Shown here: piece after piece, positions 37,646-48,700 of the stretch
Numbering within the stretch: the stretch's first letter is position 1
Layout of the letters: the number at the start of each line of letters is the position of its first letter
From: Bombilactobacillus bombi
GTDB taxonomy: Bacteria; Bacillota; Bacilli; Lactobacillales; Lactobacillaceae
Direction of reading: 5' to 3'
NCBI RefSeq assembly: GCF_003522965.1
Contig: NZ_CP031513.1
Location: 62,001 to 126,000, forward strand
DNA: 64,000 bases
Made by a program: the position numbers and the translations under genes
Notes under the pieces: generated by a model
Database searches by the model: none
Told to the model about the DNA's origin: nothing
What the model saw: only the letters and a program-made list of their open reading frames with translations

Positions 37646-37680
37646 GGTTGAGACTGAAAGTCTCAACCTTTTATTTTATT
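37646..37680 (+). terminator. intrinsic terminator of ftsH
   Basis: GGTTGAGACT and AGTCTCAACC form a perfect 10-pair stem with a GAA loop, followed by a T-rich tract. Confidence 0.85.
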
Positions 37681-37696
37681 GAAAGTAGGTAAAGTT

Positions 37697-38563
37697 TTGA
37701 AAGATTATTTGATTAAAGCTTTAGTTAATCAAAGTAAATTCCGCGTGTATGTAATAAAAGCTACCCGGCTAGTGAACGAGGCTCAAAAAAGCCATCAACT
37801 TACACCTTCAGCAACACAAATATTGGGTGAAAGTCTCATTGCAACTTTATTATTGAGTACTTCAATGTTAAAAAATGATGAAATGCTGACTACCCGCTTA
37901 ATTGGTAACGGACCTATTGGAGCTGTCATTGCTGACGCAAATGCACAAGGGCAAGTGAAGGGGTATTTACAAAATCTTCCTACTGATTTAACAAATTATA
38001 ATAAGCAGTCAGAGCTAATTGGTAATCAAGGCAGACTCAGCGTCACCAAAGATCAAAAATTAGCTCAACCCTTTACCGGAGAAGTGCCCTTAATAAGTGG
38101 CGATATAGCTCAAAATTATGCTTATTATTTAGCCAAATCAGAACAAATTCCTGCAGCTATCGGCTTAGTAGTAAATATAAATGCTAAACAAAAAGTTATT
38201 AGTGCTGGTGGATTTATGATTCAGGCTTTACCTAATACGCCAACTAGTGATAGTGAACAGATAATCCAACAAATCCGCCAATTGCCGTCATTAAAACGGA
38301 TTTTTACGATTAAATCTACACCAGAAATGATTTTAACTAAATTATTTAAGCAGACTGATACTAAAATTTTACAAAAAGCACCCGTAGAATTTCATTGTGA
38401 TTGCTCTAAAGCCCGTTTCGCACGTTCATTAGCGGGATTAGACAGTAAAGAATTGCAAGCTTTAATCACTGAACAACATGGTGCAGAAACAGTTTGCAGG
38501 TTCTGTGGTCAAGCATATCAATTTACATCAACTGATTTACAAAAAATTATTGCTGAGAAGTAA
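37697..38563 (+). CDS. hslO: Hsp33 redox-regulated chaperone
   Basis: Hsp33 holds unfolding proteins during oxidative stress; oxidation releases zinc from four Cys and activates it. The 288-residue product begins LKDYLIKAL in line with the family, has TSTM-like LLSTSMLKNDEMLTTRL and ends with the zinc site CDC (near 235) and CRFC (near 268), all four Cys kept. The TTG at 37697 is preferred to one at 37679 because AGTAGG lies eight bases before it and homologues start there. It lies between ftsH and dusB, as in Bacillus (yacC-yacF region). Confidence 0.95.
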   Translation: MKDYLIKALVNQSKFRVYVIKATRLVNEAQKSHQLTPSATQILGESLIATLLLSTSMLKNDEMLTTRLIGNGPIGAVIADANAQGQVKGYLQNLPTDLTNYNKQSELIGNQGRLSVTKDQKLAQPFTGEVPLISGDIAQNYAYYLAKSEQIPAAIGLVVNINAKQKVISAGGFMIQALPNTPTSDSEQIIQQIRQLPSLKRIFTIKSTPEMILTKLFKQTDTKILQKAPVEFHCDCSKARFARSLAGLDSKELQALITEQHGAETVCRFCGQAYQFTSTDLQKIIAEK

Positions 38564-38593
38564 TTGCAACCAGGGCTATGACTTTGCTATTAT
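38564..38593 (+). promoter_or_regulatory. promoter of dusB-lysS
   Basis: TTGCAA and TATTAT are 18 bases apart, with TG at the extended -10 position. Confidence 0.6.
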
Positions 38594-38628
38594 GTAAGTA
38601 ATTAGCTCCGTGAGAAAGGAAGAAGTTA

Positions 38629-39621
38629 ATGGAGTGGAAAATTGGTAATGTTACGATTCCTAATCAAGTAGTTGTTGCACCAATGGCAGGTATCTCCAAT
38701 TATTCTTTTCGTATGACTGCGAAAGAATTTGGTGCTGGTCTTGTGATTTGTGAAATGGTCAGTGATCGGGGTATTTTATATAATAATAAAAAAACTCTAT
38801 CAATGTTGTACGTTAATGAAAATGAACATCCTATTAGTATCCAAGTTTTTGGAGGTTCTAAAGAAACTTTAGTTCCGGCAATTAAATATGTAGCAGAGCA
38901 TACTGCCGCAGATATTATTGATATTAATATGGGATGTCCGGTTAAAAAGGTTGTTAAAACTGGTGCTGGCTCACAATGGTTATTAGATCCTGATAGCATT
39001 TATGACTTAGTAAAAGCAATTAAGTCTGTAATTGATAAGCCATTAACATTAAAGATGCGGACAGGCTGGGATCAAGATCATATTTTAGCAGTGGAAAATG
39101 CGCTGGCCGCTCAAGAAGGTGGGGCTGATGCGGTAGCAATGCATGGTCGAACTCGAGCGCAAATGTATACTGGTCACGCTGATTGGGAACTTTTGCATGA
39201 AGTAGCTCAACATTTGACAATTCCTTTTATCGGTAATGGTGATATCCGGACTCCCCAGGATGCTAAAAGAATGATTGATGAAGTGGGGGCCGATGCAGTG
39301 ATGGTAGCCAGAGGAGCTATTGGTAATCCTTGGGCACTCAAAGCAATGGCTCATTATTTAGACACTGGAGAATTATTGCCAGAGCCTACGCCGTTCCAAA
39401 AAATTCAGACGGCCAAAGAGCAATTAGATAAGTTAGTTCAACTAAAAGGAGAACGGATTGGTGTGCCTGAATTTAGACAACAATTAGCTTATTATCTCAA
39501 AGGAATCCCTCGTTCTGCTCGGACTAAAGCAGCAGTAAATGAAGTTATGACTCAACAAGAAGTCAATCATTTGTTAGATAATTTTGCGGAAAAATTAAGT
39601 ACCAAAACATTAAATAGATAA
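38629..39621 (+). CDS. dusB: tRNA dihydrouridine synthase
   Basis: Dus enzymes reduce uridine to dihydrouridine in tRNA D-loops with FMN and NADPH; the DusB type of Firmicutes can act on several positions. The 330-residue TIM-barrel product opens APMAGISNYSFR, has the catalytic Cys in DINMGCPVKKVVK near residue 104, LKMRTGW, MHGRTRAQMYTG and IGNGDI. The start ATG follows GAAAGGA. The gene stands 12 bases before lysS. Confidence 0.96.
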   Translation: MEWKIGNVTIPNQVVVAPMAGISNYSFRMTAKEFGAGLVICEMVSDRGILYNNKKTLSMLYVNENEHPISIQVFGGSKETLVPAIKYVAEHTAADIIDINMGCPVKKVVKTGAGSQWLLDPDSIYDLVKAIKSVIDKPLTLKMRTGWDQDHILAVENALAAQEGGADAVAMHGRTRAQMYTGHADWELLHEVAQHLTIPFIGNGDIRTPQDAKRMIDEVGADAVMVARGAIGNPWALKAMAHYLDTGELLPEPTPFQKIQTAKEQLDKLVQLKGERIGVPEFRQQLAYYLKGIPRSARTKAAVNEVMTQQEVNHLLDNFAEKLSTKTLNR

Positions 39622-39633
39622 GGAGAACTTTAA

Positions 39634-41130
<1,497 letters not shown>

Positions 41131-41171
41131 TGAGAATCTAACCAGTTTATTGAGAAACTTAAAATTTAGAG

Positions 41172-41200
41172 TTGAATTTTTATTTTTTAGTTGTTATAAT
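41172..41200 (+). promoter_or_regulatory. promoter of the tRNA cluster
   Basis: TTGAAT and TATAAT are exactly 17 bases apart with TG at the extended -10 position. The next 30 bases hold a small TTGG-TTAG-CCAA hairpin before the first tRNA. Confidence 0.8.
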
Positions 41201-41230
41201 AATACAGTCGTTGGTTAGCCAATGATTGTT

Positions 41231-41303
41231 GAGTCGCTAGCTCAGTTGGTAGAGCAACGGCCTTTTAAGCCGTGGGTCGTGGGTCCGAGCCCCACGCGAC
41301 TCA
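41231..41303 (+). tRNA. tRNA-Lys (anticodon TTT)
   Basis: The 73-base cloverleaf has acceptor arms GAGTCGC and GCGACTC, anticodon stem ACGGC/GCCGT with loop CTTTTAA, and T-arm GTGGG.CCCAC. Discriminator is A; CCA is not encoded. It is first in the cluster, close behind lysS. Confidence 0.95.
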
Positions 41304-41336
41304 TTAACTGCTAATAAGTGCAGTTACTTTAATATT

Positions 41337-41408
41337 GCGGAAGTAGTTCAGTGGTAGAACATCACCTTGCCATGGTGGGGGTCGCGGGTTCGAATCCCGT
41401 CTTCCGCT
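41337..41408 (+). tRNA. tRNA-Gly (anticodon GCC), copy 1
   Basis: The 72-base cloverleaf has acceptor arms GCGGAAG and CTTCCGC, anticodon loop TTGCCAT and a standard T-arm. Discriminator is T; CCA is not encoded. An identical copy lies at 41611. Confidence 0.95.
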
Positions 41409-41419
41409 TTTGTTACCTT

Positions 41420-41505
41420 GCCGGGGTGGCGGAACTGGCAGACGCACAGGACTTAAAATCCTGCGGTAAGTGATTACCGTACCGGTTCGATTCCGGTCCT
41501 CGGCA
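41420..41505 (+). tRNA. tRNA-Leu (anticodon TAA)
   Basis: The 86-base cloverleaf has acceptor arms GCCGGGG and CCTCGGC (one wobble), anticodon stem CAGGA/TCCTG with loop CTTAAAA and a long variable arm (GGTAAGTGATTACC), which marks a class II tRNA. Discriminator is A; CCA is not encoded. Confidence 0.95.
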
Positions 41506-41508
41506 TAT

Positions 41509-41582
41509 GCACCCATAGCGCAATTGGATAGAGTGTCTGACTACGAATCAGAAGGTTGTAGGTTCGACTCCTACTGGGTGCA
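41509..41582 (+). tRNA. tRNA-Arg (anticodon ACG)
   Basis: The 74-base cloverleaf has acceptor arms GCACCCA and TGGGTGC and anticodon stem CTGA/TCAG with loop containing ACG. A34 is expected to be edited to inosine by TadA so that CGU, CGC and CGA are read. CCA is not encoded. Confidence 0.94.
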
Positions 41583-41610
41583 TTATTACAATTTAATAGT
41601 TATCTTTTTT

Positions 41611-41682
41611 GCGGAAGTAGTTCAGTGGTAGAACATCACCTTGCCATGGTGGGGGTCGCGGGTTCGAATCCCGTCTTCCGCT
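41611..41682 (+). tRNA. tRNA-Gly (anticodon GCC), copy 2
   Basis: All 72 bases are the same as the copy at 41337-41408, and the flanks differ. Two gene copies probably raise the dose of the main glycine tRNA. Confidence 0.95.
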
Positions 41683-41691
41683 TTTTTATTT

Positions 41692-41765
41692 CGGGAAATA
41701 GCTCAGCTTGGTAGAGCGCTGCGTTCGGGACGCAGAGGTCGCAAGTTCGAATCTTGTTTTCCCGA
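41692..41765 (+). tRNA. tRNA-Pro (anticodon CGG)
   Basis: The 74-base cloverleaf has acceptor arms CGGGAAA and TTTCCCG and anticodon stem CTGCG/CGCAG with loop TTCGGGA, which gives anticodon CGG for the rare codon CCG. The discriminator is A and CCA is not encoded. A TGG-type proline tRNA must lie elsewhere. Confidence 0.9.
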
Positions 41766-41801
41766 TTTTTTAACGATAATAATCGGGAAATAAAGACTAG
41801 G

Positions 41802-41837
41802 CTCAACACATTAGAATTTTGATGTGTTGAGTTTTTT
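41802..41837 (+). terminator. intrinsic terminator of the tRNA cluster
   Basis: CTCAACACAT and ATGTGTTGAG form a perfect 10-pair stem around a 10-base loop, followed by six T. Confidence 0.9.
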
Positions 41838-41941
41838 AGTTGGAAGATTAACTACTATAAGATCAATATAATAGCGTTTCTTATTAAATTTTTATTGCCA
41901 TATTCCAGTTATTACCACTGTAATAGGCCTTCCTACAAAAT

Positions 41942-41971
41942 AAGAATTGATATCAGCTATTACCAATTCTT
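41942..41971. repeat. inverted repeat before the XRE/TPR regulator gene
   Basis: AAGAATTG and CAATTCTT are perfect complements separated by 14 bases. A promoter-like pair (TTGATA at 41972 and TATCAT at 41994, 16 apart) begins directly after it. It could be an operator for the downstream regulator. Confidence 0.4.
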
Positions 41972-42025
41972 TTGATATAATTAAAGTATACGGTATCATA
42001 TATTAGATTTTGGGGGATGAGATTT

Positions 42026-42925
42026 GTGGATATTGAAAAATTTATTGCACGCAGAAAACAATTAGGATATTCACAATTTTCTTTGAGTCAAGGTATTTGT
42101 ACGCAATCAACTTTAAGTAAATTTGAAAATCGGAAACAGACACCGGCTTTGCCGATTTTAGAGCGATTGTGTGATCGTTTAGATTTGACTATTGCAGAAT
42201 TAAATGAAGATGATCCGACATCGATCAATTTTGCCAGCCACAAACTTGATCAAATTGAAGAGAATCTAATGGTAGAAAATTATAATGACGCAATTATTAA
42301 TTTACAACAAATTGATTATCAAAAGTTAAGATCAAACCAGGGGCGTCTGCAATACTGTTATCTTAAAGGGATGTTTTTAGCTGTGAGTGATACAAACGAT
42401 GCTGAGGCAGAATTATATTTTCGACGAATTTTAAACGAGTTAGATCCTAAACAAAGTACAATGTTTACGCAATTATCATATTTAGGACTTGGCATTGTTG
42501 CAGATCACCAGCATGATGACGAAACAGCAACATTAATGTTCAACAAAGTTCAACTATATGTAGCAACTAGTTTAACCGAAGGAATAGCAGATTTTCGAAC
42601 CAAACAAATTTTTCGGTTATTAACTTTGATGTTTTATTTAGCTACATATTTAGCTGAACATGACCGGCTGGATCAGAGTAATAAATTATTAGATGAAGAA
42701 CTTGATGTCTCTTCGCAAAGACATGTTACTTACTATGTAACCCGTGCGAAATTTCTTCAAGCGCAAAACTCTTGGAAATTGAATCATGATATTGTGAAAT
42801 TGAAATCTTTATTGAGTGAAACACTTATTTTTGCTAAATTTAATCGCAACCAAGTAGTTCCTAAACAGGTAGCTAAATTGCTACGGAAACTTGAAAAAAA
42901 GAATAAAGTTAAGCAAAAATCTTAA
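42026..42925 (+). CDS. XRE-type helix-turn-helix regulator with TPR-like C-terminal domain (Rgg/PlcR-like)
   Basis: The 299-residue product has an N-terminal HTH (about 1-60: [18 protein letters not shown], then [10 protein letters not shown] and [11 protein letters not shown]) and an all-helical remainder of the kind seen in Rgg and PlcR family peptide-responsive regulators. GTG 42026 is preferred to an in-frame ATG at 42017 because the GGGGG motif (42010-42014) sits too close to the ATG and because relatives begin MDI.KFIARRK. No peptide pheromone gene is evident in the flanks. It occupies the place where ctsR usually precedes clpC in related genomes, so control of clpC is an attractive but untested idea. 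A perfect inverted repeat lies upstream. Confidence 0.8.
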   Translation: MDIEKFIARRKQLGYSQFSLSQGICTQSTLSKFENRKQTPALPILERLCDRLDLTIAELNEDDPTSINFASHKLDQIEENLMVENYNDAIINLQQIDYQKLRSNQGRLQYCYLKGMFLAVSDTNDAEAELYFRRILNELDPKQSTMFTQLSYLGLGIVADHQHDDETATLMFNKVQLYVATSLTEGIADFRTKQIFRLLTLMFYLATYLAEHDRLDQSNKLLDEELDVSSQRHVTYYVTRAKFLQAQNSWKLNHDIVKLKSLLSETLIFAKFNRNQVVPKQVAKLLRKLEKKNKVKQKS

Positions 42926-42941
42926 TTAAAAAAGGCATCAT

Positions 42942-42971
42942 TTATCATAATTGTAACAATTGTGGTATACT
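42942..42971 (+). promoter_or_regulatory. clpC promoter with central palindrome
   Basis: TTATCA and TATACT are 18 bases apart, with TG at the extended -10 position. The spacer contains AATTGTAACAATT (42949-42961), a perfect 6-1-6 palindrome. No CtsR heptad repeats (GTCAAA) or CIRCE element are present. Confidence 0.6.
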
Positions 42972-43002
42972 TTCAAAACAGTATGAGAAAGAAGGGCTGT
43001 TA

Positions 43003-45480
43003 ATGAATGAAATATTTACTGCAAGTGCCAAAGAGTCACTGCGTTTGGCCCAGCAGGCAGCTAAAAAATTTCACCACCACGCCGTGGGTAGTGAACATAT
43101 ATTATATGGTTTGGTTAAAGAAGGTTCTGGCGTAGCTGCTAAAACCATTATTGATTTATCAATATCTGCAGAAGATATCAAAGATGAAATTGAAGCTATG
43201 ACTGGATATGGAACTGAAGATACTAAAGCAAATAACGTTATGTATTTACCTTATTCACCACGTGCTGGTCAAATTCTAGAAGCAGCTGGTCAACAAGCTA
43301 AGCTATTAGAAGCGCCTCAGATTGGTACCAGCCACATTTTATTAGTTTTATTACGAGATCAAACAATATTAGCTTCTCGTATTCTGGCCAATTTGGGAAT
43401 TAGTGTGGTCAAAACTCGTAAATTATTATTACAAAAGATGGGGATTTCAACTAAGGGTGATAGTAAAAAGCGCGCTACACAGCAGCAAACACTCAGTGGT
43501 AAAAGCAGTACTCCTACCTTAGATTCGTTAGCAAGAGATTTAACACAATATGCACAGGAAAAACAATTAGACCCAGTAATTGGGCGTGATTCAGAAATTG
43601 AACGTACAATTCAAATTTTAAGTCGCCGCACTAAGAATAATCCAGTTTTATTAGGTGAGCCAGGTGTGGGCAAAACTGCGATTGTTGAAGGTTTAGCACA
43701 AAAAATTATTGCTGGTGAAGTCCCTGTGGAAATGACCAACAAGCGTTTAATGCTTTTAGATATGGGTTCATTAGTAGCTGGTACTAAATATCGGGGTGAA
43801 TTTGAAGATCGCTTAAAAAAGATTATTAATGAGATTTATCATGATGGCAATGTTATATTGTTTGTGGATGAATTACACACGATGATTGGTGCTGGTGGAG
43901 CTGAAGGGGCAATCGATGCTTCTAATATCTTAAAGCCTGCGCTCTCGCGCGGTGAGTTGCAAATGATTGGGGCAACAACTTTAGATGAATATCAAAAATA
44001 TATTGAAAAAGATGCAGCCTTTGCGCGAAGATTTGCTAAAGTGCAAGTTGAAGAACCTTCAGTTGCTGATAGCTTTTTGATTTTACAAGGTTTGCGACCA
44101 GAATATGAAGAACATCATCAATTAAAGATTACTGACGAAGCCTTAAAAGCAGCCGTAAAGTTATCTCAACGATATTTGCCTAATCGCTTTTTGCCAGATA
44201 AGGCGATTGATTTAATTGATGAAGCTAGTGCTAGTGTTCATATCAAAGCCAGTTCTACACGAGCAATTGATAAAATAGAACAGCTTGAACACCGACTTAA
44301 TACTGCTTCACAAGCTAAGGAGCAGGCTATTACTGACCAAAATTTTGAAGAAGCTGCTCGTTATCGGCAAGAAGAGATGACTTTTAAACATAAGTTGGAG
44401 AAACAAGAACAAAAATCTGATAAACGTAATCGAAAGTCATTACCACATGTGCAAGAACAAGATATTGCTCAAGTAGTTTCACAATGGACAGGAATTCCCG
44501 TTTCCAAAATGACTAACCACCAATCACGGCAATTATTGAATCTTGAAAAAGAGTTGCACCAACGAGTGGTTGGACAAGAAGAAGCTATTAGTGCGGTAGC
44601 ACGTGCTATTAGACGTGCTCGTAGTGGCTTAAAAGATCCACAGCATCCAATTGGTTCATTTTTGTTTATGGGGCCAACCGGAGTTGGGAAGACGGAATTA
44701 GCTAAGGCACTAGCAGCTAGTATGTTTGGCAAGGAAACAGATATTATTAGAATTGATATGTCGGAATACATGGAAAAATTCAGTACTTCACGACTAGTTG
44801 GTTCTGCACCAGGCTATGTTGGCTATGAAGAAGGTGGCCAATTAACCGAGCAGGTGCGAAATCATCCTTATTCAGTTATTTTGTTGGATGAAGTGGAAAA
44901 GGCTCATCGGGATGTCTTTAACTTATTGTTACAAGTATTAGATGATGGCTTTTTAACTGACTCTAAAGGCCGCAAAGTTGATTTTCGAAATACGGTTATT
45001 ATTATGACTTCCAACTTAGGAGCAACAACTTTACGGGATACACACACTGTTGGCTTTAACGAAACCACAATAACGAACCATTATGAAAGTATGAAACAAC
45101 AAATTCTTGCAGAAACAAAACAATTTTTCCGACCAGAGTTTTTGAATCGGATTGATGATATTTTAGTTTTCCATGAATTGACAAAAACTGACTTGCATCA
45201 GATTATTAAAATTATGTCTCAAGGTTTAATTAAACGTTTGAATGAACAACAAATTAAACTAAAATTAACCCCGAAAGCAATGGATTATTTAGTTGAAAAG
45301 GGTTATAACTCTGAACTAGGGGCCCGCCCACTACGGCGCACAATTCAAGTCGAAGTCGAAGATCAGATTAGTGACTTATTATTATCCAATCAATTGCGTG
45401 CTGGTGATCAATTATCAGTAGGAGCTGCCAAGCAGCAATTAAAATTTAATATACGACATCCAGAAACTATTCAAGCATAA
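43003..45480 (+). CDS. clpC: ATP-dependent Clp protease ATP-binding subunit ClpC
   Basis: ClpC is an AAA+ unfoldase that feeds ClpP and removes aggregated or regulatory proteins. The 825-residue product has the double Clp-N repeat (1-145), first ATPase with Walker [10 protein letters not shown] near 218, a UVR-type middle domain ([11 protein letters not shown] near 450), second ATPase with GPTGVGKTE near 557 and a ClpB-D2-small C-terminal domain. The ClpP-binding loop is expected near 680. The start ATG follows AGAAGGGC. ctsR, mcsA and mcsB are not adjacent, unlike Bacillus; many lactobacilli keep ctsR directly upstream. Confidence 0.97.
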   Translation: MNEIFTASAKESLRLAQQAAKKFHHHAVGSEHILYGLVKEGSGVAAKTIIDLSISAEDIKDEIEAMTGYGTEDTKANNVMYLPYSPRAGQILEAAGQQAKLLEAPQIGTSHILLVLLRDQTILASRILANLGISVVKTRKLLLQKMGISTKGDSKKRATQQQTLSGKSSTPTLDSLARDLTQYAQEKQLDPVIGRDSEIERTIQILSRRTKNNPVLLGEPGVGKTAIVEGLAQKIIAGEVPVEMTNKRLMLLDMGSLVAGTKYRGEFEDRLKKIINEIYHDGNVILFVDELHTMIGAGGAEGAIDASNILKPALSRGELQMIGATTLDEYQKYIEKDAAFARRFAKVQVEEPSVADSFLILQGLRPEYEEHHQLKITDEALKAAVKLSQRYLPNRFLPDKAIDLIDEASASVHIKASSTRAIDKIEQLEHRLNTASQAKEQAITDQNFEEAARYRQEEMTFKHKLEKQEQKSDKRNRKSLPHVQEQDIAQVVSQWTGIPVSKMTNHQSRQLLNLEKELHQRVVGQEEAISAVARAIRRARSGLKDPQHPIGSFLFMGPTGVGKTELAKALAASMFGKETDIIRIDMSEYMEKFSTSRLVGSAPGYVGYEEGGQLTEQVRNHPYSVILLDEVEKAHRDVFNLLLQVLDDGFLTDSKGRKVDFRNTVIIMTSNLGATTLRDTHTVGFNETTITNHYESMKQQILAETKQFFRPEFLNRIDDILVFHELTKTDLHQIIKIMSQGLIKRLNEQQIKLKLTPKAMDYLVEKGYNSELGARPLRRTIQVEVEDQISDLLLSNQLRAGDQLSVGAAKQQLKFNIRHPETIQA

Positions 45481-45502
45481 TGAGTTGACTAATGAAGTGA
45501 TT

Positions 45503-45511
45503 TGTTATAAT
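45503..45511 (+). promoter_or_regulatory. extended -10 promoter of the rpoB leader
   Basis: TGTTATAAT is a perfect extended -10 element 23 bases after the clpC stop. TTGACT at 45485-45490 is only 15 bases upstream, so the -35 contribution is unclear. Transcription from here would make a leader of about 185 bases before rpoB. Confidence 0.6.
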
Positions 45512-45517
45512 ATTTAA

Positions 45518-45702
45518 ATTGACTAATTAGCGTGGTATGAGATGCGTATTTCTTGCCGAAATATTGTCCGGTAAGGAATTATAAAAAGGCAAAAATAGTG
45601 AATTACTATTTTTGGTTTTTTTTTGCTCAAAAAGTACCATTTGCTAAGTTGTAATCAAATTGTAACATTTGACGTTTAGATTTTATTGAAAGGGTGAACA
45701 GC
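45518..45702 (+). promoter_or_regulatory. rpoB leader (possible Lacto-rpoB-type RNA)
   Basis: The leader holds a hairpin TTCTTGCCG/CGGTAAGGAA (one bulge and one G-U, about 45550-45577) followed by a full intrinsic terminator at 45590-45624, then about 78 bases to rpoB. A structured RNA class named Lacto-rpoB is described upstream of rpoB in lactic acid bacteria; position and host fit, but I could not check its consensus. Attenuation of rpoBC transcription is the natural reading. Confidence 0.5.
45590..45624 (+). terminator. attenuator hairpin in the rpoB leader
   Basis: CAAAAATAGT and ACTATTTTTG pair perfectly around GAATT, followed by G and nine T. A-run and T-run can extend the stem. It stands 78 bases before rpoB, so some mechanism must let transcription pass or a second promoter (TTGCTA-16-TAACAT at 45641-45668) must serve rpoB. 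Confidence 0.8.
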
Positions 45703-48700
45703 TTGACGGAAGAAAAAGTTCGTTTCCACAATGTCAATTACGGAAAACATCGGACACGGCGTAGTTATGCGCGGATTAAGGAAGTTTTACCGTTACCTAA
45801 TTTAATTGACATTCAGACCAATTCTTATAATTGGTTCTTAGATGAAGGCTTAAAGGAAATGTTCCAAGATATTATGCCAATTGATGATTTTGCTGGCACT
45901 TTATCATTAGACTATGTTGACTATAAGCTTTTAAAACCAAAGTATACTGTCAATGAAGCACGGAATCACGATGCCAATTATTCAGCACCGTTACATGTAA
46001 CTTTAAGATTAACTAATCATGAAACTGGTGAAATTAAGACACAGGATGTCTTTTTCGGTGATTTTCCATTAATGACTGAGCAAGGTACCTTTATTATTAA
46101 TGGTGCAGAGCGAGTTATAGTTTCACAATTGGTTCGTTCTCCAGGCGTTTATTATACTGCAGAAGCTGATAAAAACGGCCGAATGATTTATGGTACTACT
46201 GTTATTCCTAATCGTGGTGCGTGGCTGGAATTTGATAACGATGCGAAAAATATTGTTTATGTTCGAATTGATCGGACTCGTAAGTTACCAATTACCGAAT
46301 TAGTTCGGGCCTTAGGTTTTGGAACTGACAGTGAAATTCTTGATATTTTTGGTAATAATAGCGACTTTTTAAATCTAACTTTAGAAAAAGACGTTCACAA
46401 GGATCCTTCAGATTCACGTGTAGCGGAATCTTTAAAAGATATCTATGAACGTTTACGTCCGGGTGAACCTAAAACGGCTGAAAGTTCCCGTTCATTACTG
46501 TATGCCCGTTTCTTTGATCCTAAACGTTATGATACTGCCTCTGTAGGGCGTTACAAAGTAAATAAAAAGCTTAATCTGAAAACTCGTTTGCAAGGATTGA
46601 CCTTAGCTGAAACCTTGGCTGATCCAGATACGGGTGAGATTATTTTGAAGAAAGATACTAAGCTTGATCGTGAAGCTTTAAATAAGCTCTCTCCTTATTT
46701 AAAGAATCCTGATTTTAAGGCTGTTACTTTCCAACCTTCAGATGAAGGAATCTTAGGCGACCCTGTTAAGTTGCAAATTATTAAAGTTTATTCTCTTGCA
46801 GATGAAGATAAGATAGTTAACGTTATCGGCAATGATAATATTGACGAAAAAGTAAAGCATATTACGCCGGCTGATATCTTGGCTGAAATTAATTATTTCT
46901 TTAATTTACAAGAAGGCATTGGTAGTGTTGATGACATCGACCATTTAGGTAATCGTCGGATTCGTTCTGTTGGTGAATTATTACAAAACCAATTCCGTTT
47001 AGGCTTATCAAGAATGGAACGGGTAGTCCGTGAACGGATGTCAATTCAAGATACTGCGACAGTTACACCACAACAATTAATTAATATTCGTCCCGTAGTA
47101 GCTGCCATTAAAGAATTTTTTGGTTCATCACAGCTATCACAATTTATGGATCAGAATAATCCGTTAGGTGAATTAACTCATAAGCGTCGTTTATCAGCCT
47201 TGGGACCTGGTGGTTTGACACGGGATCGGGCCGGTTATGCTGTCCGGGATGTGCATTATACGCATTATGGCCGGATGTGCCCGATTGAAACTCCTGAAGG
47301 ACCTAACATTGGTTTGATTAATAACTTAGCTACTTATGGAGTAGTTAATAAGTATGGTTTCATTGAAACTCCTTATCGTCGTGTTTCTTGGGATACTCAT
47401 AAAGTTACTGATAAAATTGATTATTTAACAGCAGATGAAGAAGATAACTACGTTGTAGCTCAGGCTAACACACCTTTGAATGATGATGGATCTTTTGCAG
47501 TAGAACGAATCTTGGCTCGTCATCAAGATGATAATATTGAAACTACTGCTGACAAGATTGACTACATGGACGTTTCACCTAAGCAAGTAGTTTCAGTAGC
47601 TACTGCCTGTATTCCTTTCTTGGAAAATGATGATTCTAACCGTGCTTTGATGGGTGCTAACATGCAACGTCAGGCTGTACCATTAGTAAAACCTCATTCT
47701 CCATTAGTTGGTACTAGCATGGAATATGTTGCCGCCCACGATTCTGGAACTGCTTTATTAGCTCATGATGCAGGTATTGTTAATTACGTTGATGCGCGCA
47801 CTATTAAAATTCAACGTGATGATGGCACAATGGATATTTATGACTTAATGAAATTCCGGCGTTCTAATGCGGGTAAATGTTATAACCAACGCCCAATCGT
47901 CGAAAAGGGTAATCATGTTGATAAAGGCGAAATTATCGCTGATGGCCCAGCTATGCAAGAAGGGGAACTGGCTTTAGGTCAAAACCCACTAATTGCTTTC
48001 ATGACTTGGAATATGTATAACTATGAAGATGCCATTGTTTTATCTGAGCGTTTAGTACGTGATGATGTCTATACTTCCATCCACATTGAAGAATATGAAT
48101 CTGAAGCACGTGATACCAAGTTAGGACCTGAGGAAATAACACGTGAAATTCCTAACGTTGGTGAAGATGCGTTGAAAGATTTAGATGAAAGCGGAATTGT
48201 TCGGATTGGTGCGGAAGTACGCGATGGTGATATTTTAGTAGGTAAAGTTACTCCAAAAGGTGTAACTGAATTAAGTGCTGAAGAAAGATTATTGCATGCT
48301 ATCTTTGGTGAAAAAGCTCGTGAAGTCCGTGATACTTCCCTACGTGTACCTCATGGTGGCGGTGGAATCATTCAAGATGTAAAGATTTTCACTCGGGAAG
48401 CTGGCGATGAACTTAGCCCAGGTGTAAATACTATGGTTCGAGTTTACATTGCACAAAAGCGGAAGATTCAAGTTGGGGATAAAATGGCTGGTCGCCACGG
48501 TAATAAAGGTACTGTTTCTATTGTTGTTCCAGAAGAAGATATGCCTTATATGCCTGATGGTACTCCAATTGACATTTTGTTAAATCCAATGGGTGTGCCT
48601 TCACGTATGAATATTGGGCAAGTTTTGGAATTACACTTGGGAATGGCTGCTAGAACCTTAGGTATTCACATTGCTTCACCTGTTTTTGATGGTGCAACTG

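Noticed and set aside
41783-41792. TCGGGAAATA repeat of the first bases of tRNA-Pro, as a phage attachment remnant
   Set aside because: Integration duplicates the 3' end of tRNA genes, not the 5' end, and no integrase or phage gene is near. The repeat is only ten bases and can pair with the tRNA 3' end as a processing hairpin.
41838-42025. A peptide pheromone gene for the XRE/TPR regulator
   Set aside because: The only small plus-strand frame (TTG start, about 26 codons near 41895) has no ribosome binding site and no hydrophobic signal or export pattern.
42926-43002. CtsR or HrcA control site before clpC
   Set aside because: No GTCAAA heptad repeat and no TTAGCACTC-N9-GAGTGCTAA element is present.
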